From the NCBI GenBank assembly GCA_024275775.1, contig JAJRYM010000133.1:1-5619 (forward strand): DNA of 5,619 bases, read 5' to 3'. This document shows positions 5,353-5,619 of the stretch, piece after piece. Source of the stretch: Nitrospirota bacterium (GTDB lineage: Bacteria; Nitrospinota_A; UBA7883; JACRGQ01). The notes below the pieces were generated by a model, which was given only the letters and a program-made list of their open reading frames with translations, made no database searches and was not told the origin of the DNA. A program made the translations under genes and the position numbers. How positions within the stretch are numbered: the stretch's first letter is position 1; every line of letters begins with the position of its first letter.

Positions 5353-5619
5353 CTATCGCGTCTTAACAAGGGAAGAAACATCTATGTCGTAGGTTTTTAT
5401 TTTATCCTGAAGATTTTTTCTGGCGAGGTTTATCATCTCGGCCGTGCGGGAGATGTTTCCCCTGTTCAGGGCGAGCGCTTCCTCCAGGTACTGTTTTTCA
5501 AAAGCATGCTTGGCTTCTTTTAGCGGGGGCAAGGCGTCTCCTTCGAAATGGAAGGTGCGCACGTTTTTTTTGGTGATATTGTCCGGCAGGTCGGCTACGT
5601 CTATTTCCTTGCTCCGAGC
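5353..5619 (-). CDS. NtrC-family sigma-54-dependent regulator, C-terminal part (cut by window edge)
   Basis: The frame is open through the right edge of the window, giving the last 88 residues. GTG 5562 is not the real start. The visible part begins with the end of the AAA+ sigma-54-interaction domain (KEIDVADLPDNI, residues 5-15 of the fragment), then a linker and a Fis-type helix-turn-helix at about 33-80, with the typical RGNISRTAEM and NLARKNLQDKIKTY stretches. Such proteins drive open-complex formation at sigma-54 promoters and bind enhancer sites through this HTH. Whether a receiver, GAF or PAS domain precedes cannot be seen. It ends 48 bp before the membrane-protein gene on the same strand with no hairpin terminator between, so it may head the redox operon or control it. 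Confidence 0.9.
   Translation of the reverse strand, partial: ARSKEIDVADLPDNITKKNVRTFHFEGDALPPLKEAKHAFEKQYLEEALALNRGNISRTAEMINLARKNLQDKIKTYDIDVSSLVKTR

Overview
The window reads as chromosomal DNA of a Gram-negative bacterium. It has the C-terminus of a probable outer-membrane beta-barrel, a type I glutamine synthetase with the adenylylation-site tyrosine, an NtrC-type (sigma-54) regulator, and rubredoxin and ferritin-like proteins typical of anaerobes or microaerophiles. This combination fits Desulfobacterota, Nitrospirota or Nitrospinota-like lineages. That placement is an inference from gene content, not a match I could verify.

Left half, plus strand. The tail of an outer-membrane barrel (to 62) is followed by a 168-bp leader and glnA (231-1649), which ends in a strong hairpin terminator. 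A promoter then leads into a single-domain CheY-like receiver (1762-2118). A 176-bp gap holds two small palindromes and a good sigma-70-type promoter in front of a CI-repressor-type helix-turn-helix protein with no protease domain (2295-2675). After a 196-bp AT-rich gap comes a 189-residue protein with an unrecognised N-terminal domain and a histone-H1-like lysine-rich tail built from a tandem duplication (2872-3441). It is preceded by a possible 16-codon leader ORF that overlaps its start as ATGA.

Right half, minus strand, convergent with the left. Read from right to left it contains: the 3' end of a sigma-54-dependent regulator (cut by the window edge), a four-helix membrane protein resembling DUF2231, a 78-residue half-ferritin/rubrerythrin-like protein whose start overlaps the preceding stop by one base, a 53-residue rubredoxin, and a DHH/DHHA1 phosphoesterase of the NrnA type. 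Gaps are 48 bp, a 1-bp overlap, 18 bp and 34 bp, so this is probably one transcription unit.

The two most interesting points are in separate regions. One is the membrane protein / half-ferritin / rubredoxin trio, which looks like a rubrerythrin split into separate genes with a membrane partner. The other is the H1-like protein, with its duplicated tail, possible coupled leader, and an upstream sequence block that closely resembles one in the glnA leader.
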